Positions 42,060-53,350 of a stretch of DNA of 64,000 nt are shown one piece after another (the first letter of the stretch is position 1; each line of letters opens with the position of its first letter). The position numbers were made by a program, and so were the translations under genes. This DNA comes from Cynocephalus volans (Eukaryota > Chordata > Mammalia > Dermoptera > Cynocephalidae): NCBI RefSeq assembly GCF_027409185.1, contig NC_084463.1:156166369-156230368 (forward strand). The letters run 5' to 3'. Under the pieces are notes generated by a model. The model ran no database searches, was not told where the DNA came from, and was given only the letters and a program-made list of their open reading frames with translations.

Positions 42060-42230
42060 TCCTAAGTTCATTGAAGTTTTGTGCTGGAAGAATCTTTATG
42101 TAACATCTCACATAGACCCTCATGTGACAAATGGAGAAACTGAGGCCCAAGTGGGTGAAGGGGCTTACTGAAGGCTGCCCGGTGGGCCCTTGATTGAGAT
42201 GAGGCTAGAACCCAGGTCTTGTGCCCTCAC
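42060..42230 (-). repeat. MIR fragment
   Basis: CATGTGACAAATGGAGAAACTGAGGCCCAAGTGGG. Confidence 0.65.
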
Positions 42231-42986
42231 CCCGTGCCCATGGCACACCTCCCCAGTCCTGTCTCACCTGCTTCTTTGGGAGCCTGAGAGCAAAACAAGG
42301 CCATCTCCTGTCTATGTCCAACCCCCACCCCAAGTTCCTGGCTCCCAAACTTATGGTCTCCTCCAGTCTGTGAGATAATCCTGCAAACTCCAGCCACACC
42401 TCCATCCCAGGAGTGTAAGAGAAACCTCAAAGCCAGGCCTTTCCTCCTTCCCTACCGCTTCCCTTCACCCCTGCCCTCAAAGCAGGTTGTGAAGTCATGA
42501 CAGCATTGAATTCATGTATCCCTTCATTCATCCATTGGTGACAACTGAGGTCCTACCGTGCTATGCCTGGGGGCAGACCACCATGAGCAAGCCTTGACAC
42601 AGTGCCCCGCCTCTCAGAGGTTGCATTCTGGTGGGTGAGACGGGCACTCACTAAACGATCACAAGTAGATGTGTGACTACTGTAAAGGGAAACAGAGAAT
42701 GTAATGGGCACCTCAGCTGGAATATGGAATCGAGTCGGAGGGGAAGGGGTCAGGAGGCCTTTCCTGTGGAAGTTGTGTGAGTGGAGGCCTGAAGCATGGG
42801 TGTCCAAGCTGTGCTGGCCCCACCATTTCTTCCACACAGAGACAGCCCACCCCCTCACCTCCCCACCACCCCAGATGGCTCTGATCACTCCCCACTGTCT
42901 TTCTCCCCAACAGGCCTGCTGCTTTGCATTCACTGAGTAGCAAATTGCCTGCCACGTGCCAGGCTCCTGCCTGGTGCTGGACACTC

Positions 42987-43400
42987 TTATCACTCAGGGC
43001 TCAACCAGAGAAACAGAACCAGCAGGAGATATATATTGAGATTTATTGCAAGGAACTGGCTTATGTGATGATGCGGCTGGCCAAGCAAGTGCAGAATCAA
43101 TAGAGCAGGTGATCGGGAAGACAGGCTGGATCTCTCGGGCATGGCTGGAGTAGCCGTCCACTGCAGGAATTTCTTCTTCACCAGGAAAACCTCAGTTCTA
43201 TTCCTTGAGCCTTTCAACTGATTGAATCAGGCCCACCCAGATTATCTAGGAAAATCTCCCGTACTTAAAGTCAACCGATTATGGATTCAATGACACCTAA
43301 AAAAAAAAATACCTTCACAGCAACACGTAGCTTGATGTTTGACGGAATAACAGGGGACTGCAGCCTATCCAAATAGGCACATCGAAAGACCATCACGGAC
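42987..43400 (-). mobile_element. MLT1-type LTR
   Basis: GGGCTCAACCAGAGAAACAGAACCAGCAGGAGATATATATTGAGATTTATTGC, then CTTTCAACTGATTGAATCAGGCCCACCCAGATTATC and ATGTTTGACGG, in antisense MLT1 order. Borders are approximate. Confidence 0.8.
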
Positions 43401-43509
43401 ACATAGAGGCAAATGAAGTTGCAGAAGGAGAGGTGGGTAGAATTATCTCTGGCAGTCTTAAGGGGGGTAGTCCTCAAACATCCCCATGCCAACAAATTTT
43501 ATTCCACTC

Positions 43510-43720
43510 CCATAGCTAACATTTATTGTGTCCTCTATGCCAGGCACCATTCTAAGCATTTTTTTGTAAGAAATCCTCACAAAAAACAGTTTATGATTTA
43601 GGAAACTCAAGCACAGAGAAGTTAAGTAATTTCCTGCAAGTCACACAGCAGGAAAGTGATAGAACCAGGAATCACACTCAGTCGGATGTCAGAGCCTGAA
43701 CTCGTGACCGTTCTGTGATG
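43510..43720 (-). repeat. MIR SINE
   Basis: AGCTAACATTTATTGTGTCC, ATGCCAGGCACCATTCTAAGC, then TTCCTGCAAGTCACACAGCAGGAAAGTGATAG. Confidence 0.8.
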
Positions 43721-44656
43721 CTGCCTCCGTTTGTTGGTTCTTTGATGTCAGAAGGGGCTGAACAGTTTGCCCACATCATATTTCAGTCCACGGGGATCTT
43801 ATGAGAAAAGGGCTGTGGTGGTCTCTATTTCATAGGTGAAGATACTAAGGCCAAGAAAGGTTGCATAATGCAGCTCCTTCCTTGGTGGCAGAAAGAGGAC
43901 TCCTCTGATCAACTGCAAATTCTAGGCTCTTCACTCCCTGAAACAGGTGAAAACGCCCTTCTGTGGGGCGGCTCTAGGGAGTAAAAAAGTAAACACAGGA
44001 CAACACGGTGAGATTAGGAGTGCCAGGGCCAGGTGTCATGGGATCACAGAGCGGGGAACCATAATTCAGCCTGGGATGGGGCAGGCAGGGGAGTGCTACA
44101 CGAGGATTTGGTGACTGAGCTGAGTTTCAAAAGGAGGAACAGTGTTCTGGGCAGAGGACACAGCGTGGGCAAAGGCCTGGGATGGGAGAAGTGGGAAGCA
44201 GGTATGGCCCGCAGACGCAGGACACCCCCTTTGCACAGAGGTTAGCATCCCAAGTCAGAGGATAAGATAAAAATCAAGGAGAGCCAAAGTTGTCTTAGAA
44301 AATCCTTTAAATTACCCAAAAATTTCCATAATACAAAACAGACCAACTGAGGCAGCACCACATTCCATCTCCACTGTAGACTCTCTCCGGGCTTTTGGCT
44401 GATGGAGAGGAAGGTGGTGGGAATGCTCTGACAGTTAATCTCTTACTGTCTTCTCCCCAACCCCTGGAGAAACGTAGAAGGTAAGGTGGGCAGAGCATGA
44501 ATAGTTGAACCTGAGGATGTTCAATATCACATTTGGGGTCTGCTCTGGGTTGTTGTGACTGGGCTGAAGCACAAGGCAGAGACGGGCAGGGATGTGTCAC
44601 CAGGGGCAGCTCAGAGGTTGGACTTGGATCAGACTAACCTGAGGAGCCTTTAAAAT

Positions 44657-44711
<55 letters not shown>
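44657..44711. repeat. (CA)n microsatellite, about 27 units
   Basis: An uninterrupted CA run, likely polymorphic in length. Confidence 0.98.
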
Positions 44712-44712
<1 letters not shown>

Positions 44713-45537
44713 CCCACCTTCAGCAGCTCGCGTTTAATTAATCTGGAGCAGTGTTCTCACTGGCAATGTCCAGAGACATTTTTGGTTATCACACTGGGGG
44801 GAAGGGTGCTACTGGCCTCTAGTGGGTCAAGGTCAGGAATGCTGCTAAACATCCTACAATGCACAGGACAGGCCCCTGCAACAAAGAATTATCCAGCCCC
44901 AAACGCCAATATTGCTGAGGTTGAGAAAACCCTGTGCTAGTTTGAGCCCTGGGCTTTCATACTGCACTACGGGCCATAGAGAGCCATTGCTTTGTGTTCT
45001 GGAAAGATCTGTCTGGGACCATGGTGTGGAAAGTCCGGAGAATTTCCTGCCTGGACGGAAGCCAGCGACTGCTCCGCTGGTACATCAGCTCAGGGGCAAA
45101 CCCCTGTGCCTGGCACTCAAGGCTCAGATATTTGCGGAGCTTCTTCCTGTCTGATCCTGCTCTTCACGCCTCCCACAGTCAGTCGCCCACCCTGCTTTGG
45201 TCGACAGTTCTCACTTCAGAGAGGTCAAGTGACTTGCCCAAGGTGGCACAGCTGCTGTGTGGCCGTGACCAGGGTGAGAGAACACGGACGGGGCCACACA
45301 CAGGGCCCCTCTGCCCTGGAGCCTCACTGGCCATCAAAGCCAGGGCCAGTCCACCTGAGCAGGTGAGAAGGCTGCTTGGCTGCAAGAGGATGCCAGAAGC
45401 TGAGGGACAGAGTGAAGAGAGGCTGAGAAAAGAATAGTGACAGAGGGGGTGGTGCTTGTCCCCGAGGGAAGCAGAAGCAGCTGTGAGGGCGACGATGATT
45501 CCAGGATGAGGAGGGTGAGAAAGCCCAGGAATGTGTA

Positions 45538-45830
45538 CCAGTGCGTGTGTGCCTGTGTGTGTATGCCCCTGTGTGCCTGTGTGTGCCCATGTGTGCCCGT
45601 GTGTGTGCCCGTGTGTGCCCGTGTGTGCGCCTGTGTGTGCCCGTGTGTGCACCTGGGTGCGTCTGTGTGTGTGCCCGTGTGTGTGCCCATGTGTGCACCC
45701 GTGTGTGCCCGTGTGTCTGCCCGTGTGTGTGCCCATGTGCATCTGTGTGTGTGCCCATGTGTGTGCCTGTGTGTGTGCCCGTGTGTGTGTGCCCGTGTGT
45801 GAGCCCGTGTGTGTGCCCATGTGTGCGAAT
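45538..45830. repeat. GTGTGCCC-type minisatellite, about 290 bp
   Basis: Degenerate units of (GTGTGTGCCC), (GTGTGCCC) and (GTGTGCCTGT). Every reading frame of both strands is nearly stop-free, which gives spurious Cys/Val-rich (+) and His/Thr-rich (-) translations. Confidence 0.95.
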
Positions 45831-47360
45831 GACACTGATACACACCGACTCAAACAAAGTAACTGTCCCACTTTCTCTGAGAACGATTTCACATCCGTGG
45901 GCTGACCCATGTGACATTCCACCACGGATGGAAAGGGCACCATGGGCAGGTAAAACACTCTATTTTTCTTAATTGAGTTAAACCTGGCTGTAAATCCCAG
46001 GGACAGCTGATGGGACAGCTGTCCCCCGTCACTGTTGGGGTTCTGCCTGGCTCCTCTGGGTCATATAGAAACCGCAGACTTTATCCTCGTAGCAGTGGGT
46101 CGAGGCAGCAGGACCACACCCGTGGTGGGCTCTGCTGTCTCTTTGGCTACACGACACTTCTGACAACCCCAGAGACGCCCCCCATGCCCTCAGTGTGGGG
46201 TGGGCCTGCTCAGTGAGCCCCTCCCCCACTGCCCTGGAGGTGGGGTGCCAGGGGACCGTCCCTGTATGGCCCCCATTTGTGAGGCCCCTCACACCTCCCC
46301 AGGAAGGGCCACTCCACATTTCCCAGCCACACACCCCCCCCCTCCTCCCCTCCTTCAGACCCCTTCAGACAACTCCATTTTAATTTTTAAATGAGCCAAA
46401 CCTTCCCAAAAACATCTGCGTGGAAGATGTTTAGGGCAGCCCTGAAGCTCAGAGATGCTCTTACCTTCCCTGTTCTCTCCTCTCTCCCTCACGTGAGAAG
46501 AGCCTAGACCTCAGACCTCCAAAGATTTCTCTGTCCTTTCCAGGAAGAGGAAGGAATGAGCCTGGATCTGCAGTATCAGGGGAGGTCACCACTGGTTTCT
46601 CCCCCAGACCAGTCCTTTCCCTTTCCTTGTCTGCCATGGAGGCGCCCTGGCACCTGCTCCTGGCCCAAAGGGTGACGCTCAGGAAAGCTTGACCAGCAAA
46701 GGGCTCTGGTCCTGTCAGTGAGTTTAGCATCGCCCGTTGTTCTTGTGCTAAAGAAGAGAAAACCGAGCCCCAGGGGTCCCTGGCCAGTGGGCACAGGGCA
46801 GAGTGACACTATCTGGCCCCACTCCCAGATCCACACTCTCCTGGAAACTGCGGCTGTAAACTGGAAAGGGCTTGTCATGTAGTTTCCAAACAAATAGACA
46901 AGACCCTTGAAGCTGAAAGTCCTTCCAAGGACCAAAAACATTTGTCTCTTGGTCTTTGTGTATCTTACCCACTGAGCCACAAGCTCCTCAGGCCTGGTGA
47001 CATCTTTATTTCCTGTTCCTATAATAAATCACAGTTTATTGGTCTATCCAGTTAAAATGAATTGAATTCAGACTTCCTCTGTCACCCCTTACACGCAGTC
47101 TTGGAAGAACATGTTGGGTGAAACCAGCAAAGGTGACAACTTTCACCAAACCTCTGTCATGGTCTGGGTATGAATTCGAATCCCTAAAAAGTGGGAAAGT
47201 ATTGTCAACAGCATTACTGAATTTCCAAACTGATGTCTTAATTCTCCTGAAACTCTCTCTTCCCGGGCCTTCCTCAACACAAGTCAGTTCCTTTTAATCA
47301 CCCTGGCAATCTCGCTGGCCTCTGCTCACTGGGCATCCCCGTCTGAATGTGCACCAGGAC

Positions 47361-47767
47361 TGATGGAGCTTGGATGTGTTGTCCCCTCCAAAACTCATGT
47401 GGAAATTTGATCCCCGGTGTGGCAGTGTTGGAAACTGATTGAGTCATGGGGGTGGATCCCTCATGAATAGATTAATGCTCTCCCTGGGGGAGGGGGGAGT
47501 AATGAGTTAGTTCTCGCTCTATTAGTTCCCGCGAGAGCTCGTTGCTTAAAAAGACCCTGGCACCTCCTCTCTCTCTCTTGCTTCCTCTCGCCATGTGATC
47601 TGCTTGTACCCGCCGGCTGCCTTCCACTTTCCGCCATGAGTAGAAGCAGCCTGAGGCCCATGCCAGATGCAGCTGTCCCAGAATCGTAAGCCAAATAAAC
47701 CTCTTTCCTTTATAAATTACCCAGTCTCAGGTAGTTCTGTTATAGCAACACAAAACAGACTAAAACA
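47361..47767 (+). mobile_element. Solo MST/THE1-like MaLR LTR with TSD
   Basis: It begins TGATGGAGCTTGGATGTG and ends AGACTAAAACA. The 5-bp TSD AGGAC is perfect at 47356-47360 and 47768-47772. The order CTCATGAATAGATTAATGCTCTCCCTGG, GAGAGCTCGTTGCTTAAAAAG, CCAAATAAACC matches the THE1/MST consensus on the + strand. Confidence 0.94.
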
Positions 47768-49554
47768 AGGACACTGGGTAGAGTTTATCCTTCTCTGTTC
47801 CCACTATAGCGCGAGCCAGAGGGGTGCTTGGCTCTTAAGGAATGTGCACAGAATTGACGGAAATTAAGAGGGCAGAGAAAAGGTGGAGAAGGTAAACACA
47901 ATGAATGAGACTGAAGGAGAGGAAATGTAGAAGGTAAAACTGCTGGAACAACCTGTATCAGCTGGTCCCAACAGAAACAAACAACACACTCAATGTGGAT
48001 AACAGGAGACCTTAACAAAAGAACCGTTTACAAAGGTGACAGCAGGGTTTAGGAAAGGTGACAAAGAATAGTGCCATACCTGGGGCCACTAATGCCGGGG
48101 AGCTGTCACCACCCCTAAGCCCAAAGGATCAAGGGGAGAGGGTGGTTATCAGAACCCAAAGCCAGCTGTAGAGAGAGGGTCCCCCGCCAGGAGCTGTGGC
48201 CTTGGGAGAGGACAGAGCCAATCCACAGCAACCTGGCAGGGAGGGAAGGAACAAATACCCCAGCCTCAGTCTCCTCCCTCCCCTGGGATCACCTTCCAGC
48301 ATCCTCATTGGCTGAAGCCAATAGGAGGCCAGCCAATAGGGAGCCTGTGGTGGCAGTTCATGTGCATCATCTAACCCAGGTCCTGGGCATAGAGGTGGAT
48401 GGAGAAGGTGGGAGAGTGATCCTGGAGGGACACACAGAGAATGTGCAGCACAGACCCTAACGTGGTAACCTGGGTGTCAGGACACTAGTTCCCCAAATCA
48501 CCTGCGGATTCTTTTCTTTGCCTGTACAAAGACCAGCCGCCCCATTCCTGCTCCATCAGCTAGTCTCCTATCATCAGCTGCCTGCACAGCACTAATACCA
48601 CCTTATGCCTTAATCCCCTGAGCTCCAACTCAAAGAACCCTAGACTGTCCAAGCCAGCAAGGACTTCAGACATCAGCTAGCCTACCTCCCCTTTATGCAG
48701 CCAAGGGAACAGGCCAACGGAAATGAGTGGCCTGAGGATTAGGAGATGATAAGAGGAAGAACCAGAACTATCCCTCAGGCTGCACACCTGCCGCCCTAGA
48801 TATCTTGGGTGCACAGTGACCAGGAAGCACTATAGCCATGTCAGCACCTGGGAAGGCAGAAAAAGTAGCAAAAATTTAGAAGGAAATCTTATGTAGATAA
48901 AGCAGATATAGATGGCATTTTATTATCACAAATGCATTTTGCAATTCAGTTTTCTAGCATTTATCTATTACAAAGTGAGTCAATGAGAGCAATGAGGCAG
49001 TTTCAACGAGGCACAAAATTTGAAACCAAGGAGTATAATAGCTGTACCCACATTATTCCTGAATTTGATTTGGTTGCATAGTATCAAGAAAGGCCTGAAT
49101 CAAACAGACAAGTAATTGCAAATGGTAGTGGTTTTTCCCAGCTTGCCTAACAATCTCAGGGTGCTGTTTAATAAAGTGAAGTTGGCAGGAGAAATTTTAA
49201 GTCAAAGTCAGCACAGAAGTGGGATAAACTAGCAGCCCAAGTAAACACGTTAGTGGACTTCAACTGTCAAATCTGGGATACAGTATACGTTTGAGTGTGC
49301 TTGATTTCAAAACTTTGTTAAATAGTTAAAATTTGTGTTTTAGAATTGGAATTCTCACCAAATGTCAGAACCCCTGATGCACCTCACCATAACATTGGTT
49401 ACTCCTGTTGTAAAAACCCCAGAGTAGAAGGGAAAAGCTAGTCAAGTTGTCTTTGCTCTGCCCACTGTGTGACCTTGGGGCTTGGGGTGGGGGGAGAGGA
49501 GGTTGGGGAGCATAGTGGGAAAAATGTTCTGGCTACAATTTCCCCATCTATAAA

Positions 49555-49665
49555 ATGAATAAACTAAATGAAAATGAAAGTATATCAAAATCTGTGGAAT
49601 GCAGCTAAAGCAGTGCTTAGAGGTAAATTTATAGCCTTAGATATTTATATTAGAAAACATGAGTA
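49555..49665 (+). mobile_element. LINE-1 ORF2 scrap interrupted by a SINE
   Basis: GTGGAATGCAGCTAAAGCAG, GTGCTTAGAGGTAAATTTATAGCC translates as [15 protein letters not shown], the L1 ORF2 linker motif also found in the intact L1 at about 54210-54260. Confidence 0.8.
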
Positions 49666-49838
49666 TGGGCCGGCCTGTGGCTCACTCGGGAGAGTGTGGT
49701 GCTAAGAACACCAAGGCCCCGGGTTCGGATCCCATATACGGATGGCCGGTTCGCTCACTGGCTGAGCGTGGTGCTCACAACACCAAGTCAAGGGTTAAGA
49801 TCCCTTTACCGGTCATCTTTAAAAAAAAAGAAAAGAAA
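49666..49838 (+). mobile_element. Dimeric tRNA-Ile-derived SINE with perfect TSD
   Basis: Unit 1: GGCCGGCCTGTGGCTCACTCGGG, AACACCAAGGCCCCGGGTTCGG. Unit 2: GGTTCGCTCACTGGCTGAGCG, AACACCAAGTCAAGGGTTAAG. The tail is A-rich with AAAAG repeats. The 14-bp TSD AGAAAACATGAGTA is identical at 49652-49665 and 49839-49852. Confidence 0.95.
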
Positions 49839-49959
49839 AGAAAACATGAGTAGTCTCGAATCAGTAAAATGAATAATTCCCAAACTCTTCCCCTCTGAAG
49901 ATCAGAATAGTCACAGCATCGTATAATCATAAGTCCTGACAATCTGATGCAACATACCA

Positions 49960-50080
49960 ATCATTTTAGCTCATCACTCTCATTTTACAGGTGGGAAAAA
50001 CAAGACCCAGAGAAGGGAGTGATTGGCCTGACATCACATAGAATGTTAGAGGCAGAGCCAGGACTTGAACTTAAGACCCA
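49960..50080 (-). repeat. MIR SINE
   Basis: TCTCATTTTACAGGTGGGAAAAACAAGACCCAGAG, then ACATCACATAGAATG. Confidence 0.7.
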
Positions 50081-50751
50081 CTATTGTTTCTCCATCAAGT
50101 TCTTGGAGACCAGAAGCTAGGGCTTATCTCCTATGTTTCTTCCTGATATGGCACAGTAAGGAAAGCCCAGCAACTCCTTATTCTTTGTGAACATTTGTCA
50201 CTCCATCCTGGTCCATTTCCTCACACTGGACATGTGGCATTCAAGTGGCAACTTCTCCTGACAGTGCTCAAGCTGTGCCCTGAAACCCTCCTGGATCCTC
50301 CACCCCATTTATTAATCACCTTCTGGGGCTTATCCTTTTCTAAGAAGATGTCCTCAGTTGCTAAATCTCTTTGCTTTTTTTTTTTTTTAAAGTTAAACCT
50401 GGTCACTTTCTGTTACTTACGTGTTAACTCTGCGAGACTGGGAGACTACTGGGGGATTTTTCCACTTTATAATCCTGGCACTCAATAAATATATGTTGGA
50501 ATTAAAACAACATCTACTAACTTTGCCCTTTTCTCAGCAGGTCTGGAGAGGACTTTGAAGGAAAGAACAGTCCTAGCTGGTGTTGGGCCCAGACTCCTGC
50601 TACCTGACTTGGATGGGCAGAGGGTAAGACAGTGGGCATTTACTCAGCACCTGCAGTGGGCCAGGCACTTAGATATCACTCCCTTTACCCACATGAGAAA
50701 GCCAAGGAGCAGAAAGGTGGGATTCCTTGTCATAAAGTATATCTATTGGAA

Positions 50752-52193
50752 ACTTGTGGACCTTCCTCTCGCCATCTCTTAAGGGAGGACCGCTGCTGGC
50801 CGGTCATAGGGGCTGATCGCCACATTGCCCCCGACAGGAGAGGCTGCCTCATTTACAGGCAATAGCTTTGAAGTGTGGAGCAGGAAAAGAACTGTTTCTT
50901 AGCTGCAAAAGCGAGTCTCTAAACAGGGAACACGGCTCCAGGGCTGCTGTGGATGCAGACAGGATCCCGGAGGCCGGGGCCGCGCTGAAGGCGGCCAGCT
51001 GCCCTATTCAGGATTCGAGGTTTCAGGCCGGCATTAAAGAAGATTCCGGGGAGCACCCGAGCCGCACCGCGGGACTGACTAAACAGCCCGAGGCGGCAGC
51101 GGCTGAGAATGGGGAAGGCGACAAACCAGAGGCAGAGAGTGAGCGCCCGACCTGGCACAGCCCTGTGAGTGACCCCTGGCCCAGCCCTACTCGGGGGTGC
51201 TGACACCCACCCAGCTCCCGCCTGCATCATCGGGTTACTCACCGCCCCGGGGCTGCCTCCATTTTCCCAGGTGCTGGCAGCTCCGGCCCGGCTCGGCTGG
51301 GCTCCGGCGTGGGGCTTCCCGGGGCCTGCGGGCCAGCCTCCCCTCCCACTCCCTCCACGGTTCTCTGGTGGGGCGGGTGGCGTGGGGCGTCCCCGGCCAG
51401 TCTCAGGAGGGCAAGGAAGTACGGGCGGGACCGACTGTCACTCCACCACACCCTGGACTCCGGCCCCCGGTAAACTTCCTGTTACTGGGAGGCAGATACC
51501 ATCTCTGCGGCCACCAGTTTGGAAAAAACGCCTAACCAATTTCTGGTTGGGAATAGTGTGGTAGGAGAGTCCCCAAGTCCGCTTGAACCTGCCGGAGAGC
51601 TGGCTGCAGGCGGGCGCTAGACTCGGTCCATGCCGGGGGGATACAAAGATGAACAAGTCCCAAGAAAGATCTACACAGTGCTACAAAGGCACCCAGAGCG
51701 ACTGGTCGTCTGTGCCTACCAGAAACCTGGTAGACTTCCTGGGCGAGGCGGTGCCGAGCAGGGTCTTGAAGGCCCAGCTGATAGACGAGGGTTGCAGAAG
51801 ACACATCCCAGCCCAGCACAGTGCGCACAGAGTGGGGAGATGTGCGGCCAGGGAGGCGGAGACTCGACAGAAACCACACACCCTGTGGGGTCGCCACTGC
51901 ACAATCCAACAGCCTGGGCCAGAGCACACAGAACAGGGAGAAGTCCTGCACAGGAAGTGAAAGCTCAACAGAGATCACACACCCTGTGGTACGTGATCCA
52001 GCAGCCCAGCAGAGTCCAAGCTGACCAGAAAGGTGGCTCCCTGGGGAGGCCCAAGACCCGAGGCAACCACACACACAAGGCACTAGAGGCCAACTGAGCA
52101 GTCACAGAGGGAGCCATACGAAATTGGCAACTACAGCAACATCTTAGTTAGTCATTAGTCTCAAACCGGTGGACTGTGAAACCCCCTGCCACA
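50752..52193 (+). promoter_or_regulatory. LINE-1 5' UTR / internal promoter region
   Basis: 1.4 kb of GC-richer leader between the TSD and the first ORF1 ATG. By family rule it carries the internal RNA polymerase II promoter and an antisense promoter. No tandem monomer array is present, unlike rodent L1 or the composite element at 38385. Confidence 0.7.
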
Positions 52194-52305
52194 ATGAATA
52201 AACATCAAAAAAAAAGATACCAGAAATACAAAAAATCAAGAAAGTACACCACCAAAAGTTAATAAATCTCAAACTCTAGATCCTATAGAACAAGAAGCCC
52301 TTGAA

Positions 52306-53163
52306 ATGACTGACAAGGAATTTCGAGTGATAATTCTAAGGAAACTGAATGAGAAACAAGAAAACTCAGCTAGACATCATGATGAAATGAGGAAAAGTAT
52401 ACAGGATCTGTACAAGGAAATCAATGTCCTGAAAGAAAATGTAGCAGAACTTGCTGAACTGAAGAAGTTATTCAGCGAAATAAAAAACACAACAGAGAGT
52501 TTAACCAGCAGGCTTGTCGAAATTGAAGAGAGAACCTCTGAACTTGAAGATGGGCTGTTTGAAATAACACAAGCAGACAAAAAGAAAGAAAAAAGAATCA
52601 AAGACATTGAAGAAAATCTGAGAGAGATATCAGACAACCTTAAGCGCTCAAATATCCGAGTCACGGGTATTCCAGAAGGGGAGGAAAATGGAGATTCCAT
52701 TGAAAACATATTCAACAAAATAGTGGCAGAAAACTTCCCAGGTATAGGAAAAATCACAGATCTTCAGATCCAGGAAGCTCAACGATCTCCAAACATATTC
52801 AACCCAAAAAGGCCTTCTCCAAGACATGTTATAGTCAAATTGGCAAAACTCAGAGACAAAGAGAGAATCTTAAAAGCTGCAAGAGAGAAGCATCAAATCA
52901 CCTATAAGGGAGCCCCAATCAGGCTAACATCAGACTTTTCATCACAAACCCTAAAAGCTAGAAAGGAATGGGATGATATATTCAAAATACTAAAAGACAA
53001 AGATTGCCAGCCAAGAATACTCTACCCTGCAAGGCTATCCTTCCAAAATGAAGGGAAAATAGTATATTTCTCAGACAAACAAAAACTGCGGGAGTTCACT
53101 ACCACACGACCACCCTTACAAGAAATCCTCAAGGGAGTACTGGGTTTGGTTCCTGAAAAATAA
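52306..53163 (+). CDS. LINE-1 ORF1 protein (RNA-binding chaperone), 285 codons open
   Basis: ORF1p is the trimeric nucleic-acid chaperone of the L1 ribonucleoprotein. A heptad-rich coiled coil spans about residues 10-105 and an RRM about 110-200 (SNIRVTGIPEGEE, PRHVIVKLAKL). The C-terminal domain follows to 285 (SQTLKARKEWDDIFKILKD, YPARLSF). The frame stays open upstream of this internal ATG. The likely native start at 52194 (MNKHQKK) is one base out of frame with it, because of the A-run at 52207-52215. As read, translation would begin at 52306 and lack about 35 N-terminal residues. Confidence 0.9.
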   Translation: MTDKEFRVIILRKLNEKQENSARHHDEMRKSIQDLYKEINVLKENVAELAELKKLFSEIKNTTESLTSRLVEIEERTSELEDGLFEITQADKKKEKRIKDIEENLREISDNLKRSNIRVTGIPEGEENGDSIENIFNKIVAENFPGIGKITDLQIQEAQRSPNIFNPKRPSPRHVIVKLAKLRDKERILKAAREKHQITYKGAPIRLTSDFSSQTLKARKEWDDIFKILKDKDCQPRILYPARLSFQNEGKIVYFSDKQKLREFTTTRPPLQEILKGVLGLVPEK

Positions 53164-53350
53164 CTACCACTGCCATAAAAATCCAAGAAAAATCAAAACC
53201 CACTAGTATAATAAAAATGGCATTCATGAAGAGAAAACAAGCAAACAAAAACGCTATCTACAACCTAAGGAACCAACAAACACAGAAACCAAACAGTAAA
53301 CCAGAAAGCAAGGAACAAAAGACACCTAAGACAACCAAACAACCAATAAA

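Larger units (their letters stand above)
40550..50731. other. Intergenic region between the composite element and the full-length L1
   Basis: No exon seen. It contains MIRs, an MLT1 LTR, (CA)n, a GTGTGCCC array, a MaLR LTR, a dimeric SINE and an L1 ORF2 scrap. 40550-41200, 41420-42050, 44300-44640, 45860-47340 and 47780-49550 hold nothing I can identify. Confidence 0.7.

Noticed and set aside
45179-45958. 259-codon minus-strand ORF rich in His-Thr repeats
   Set aside because: It lies on the GTGTGCCC minisatellite. Parallel ORFs exist in the other frames and on the + strand, which is a low-complexity artefact.
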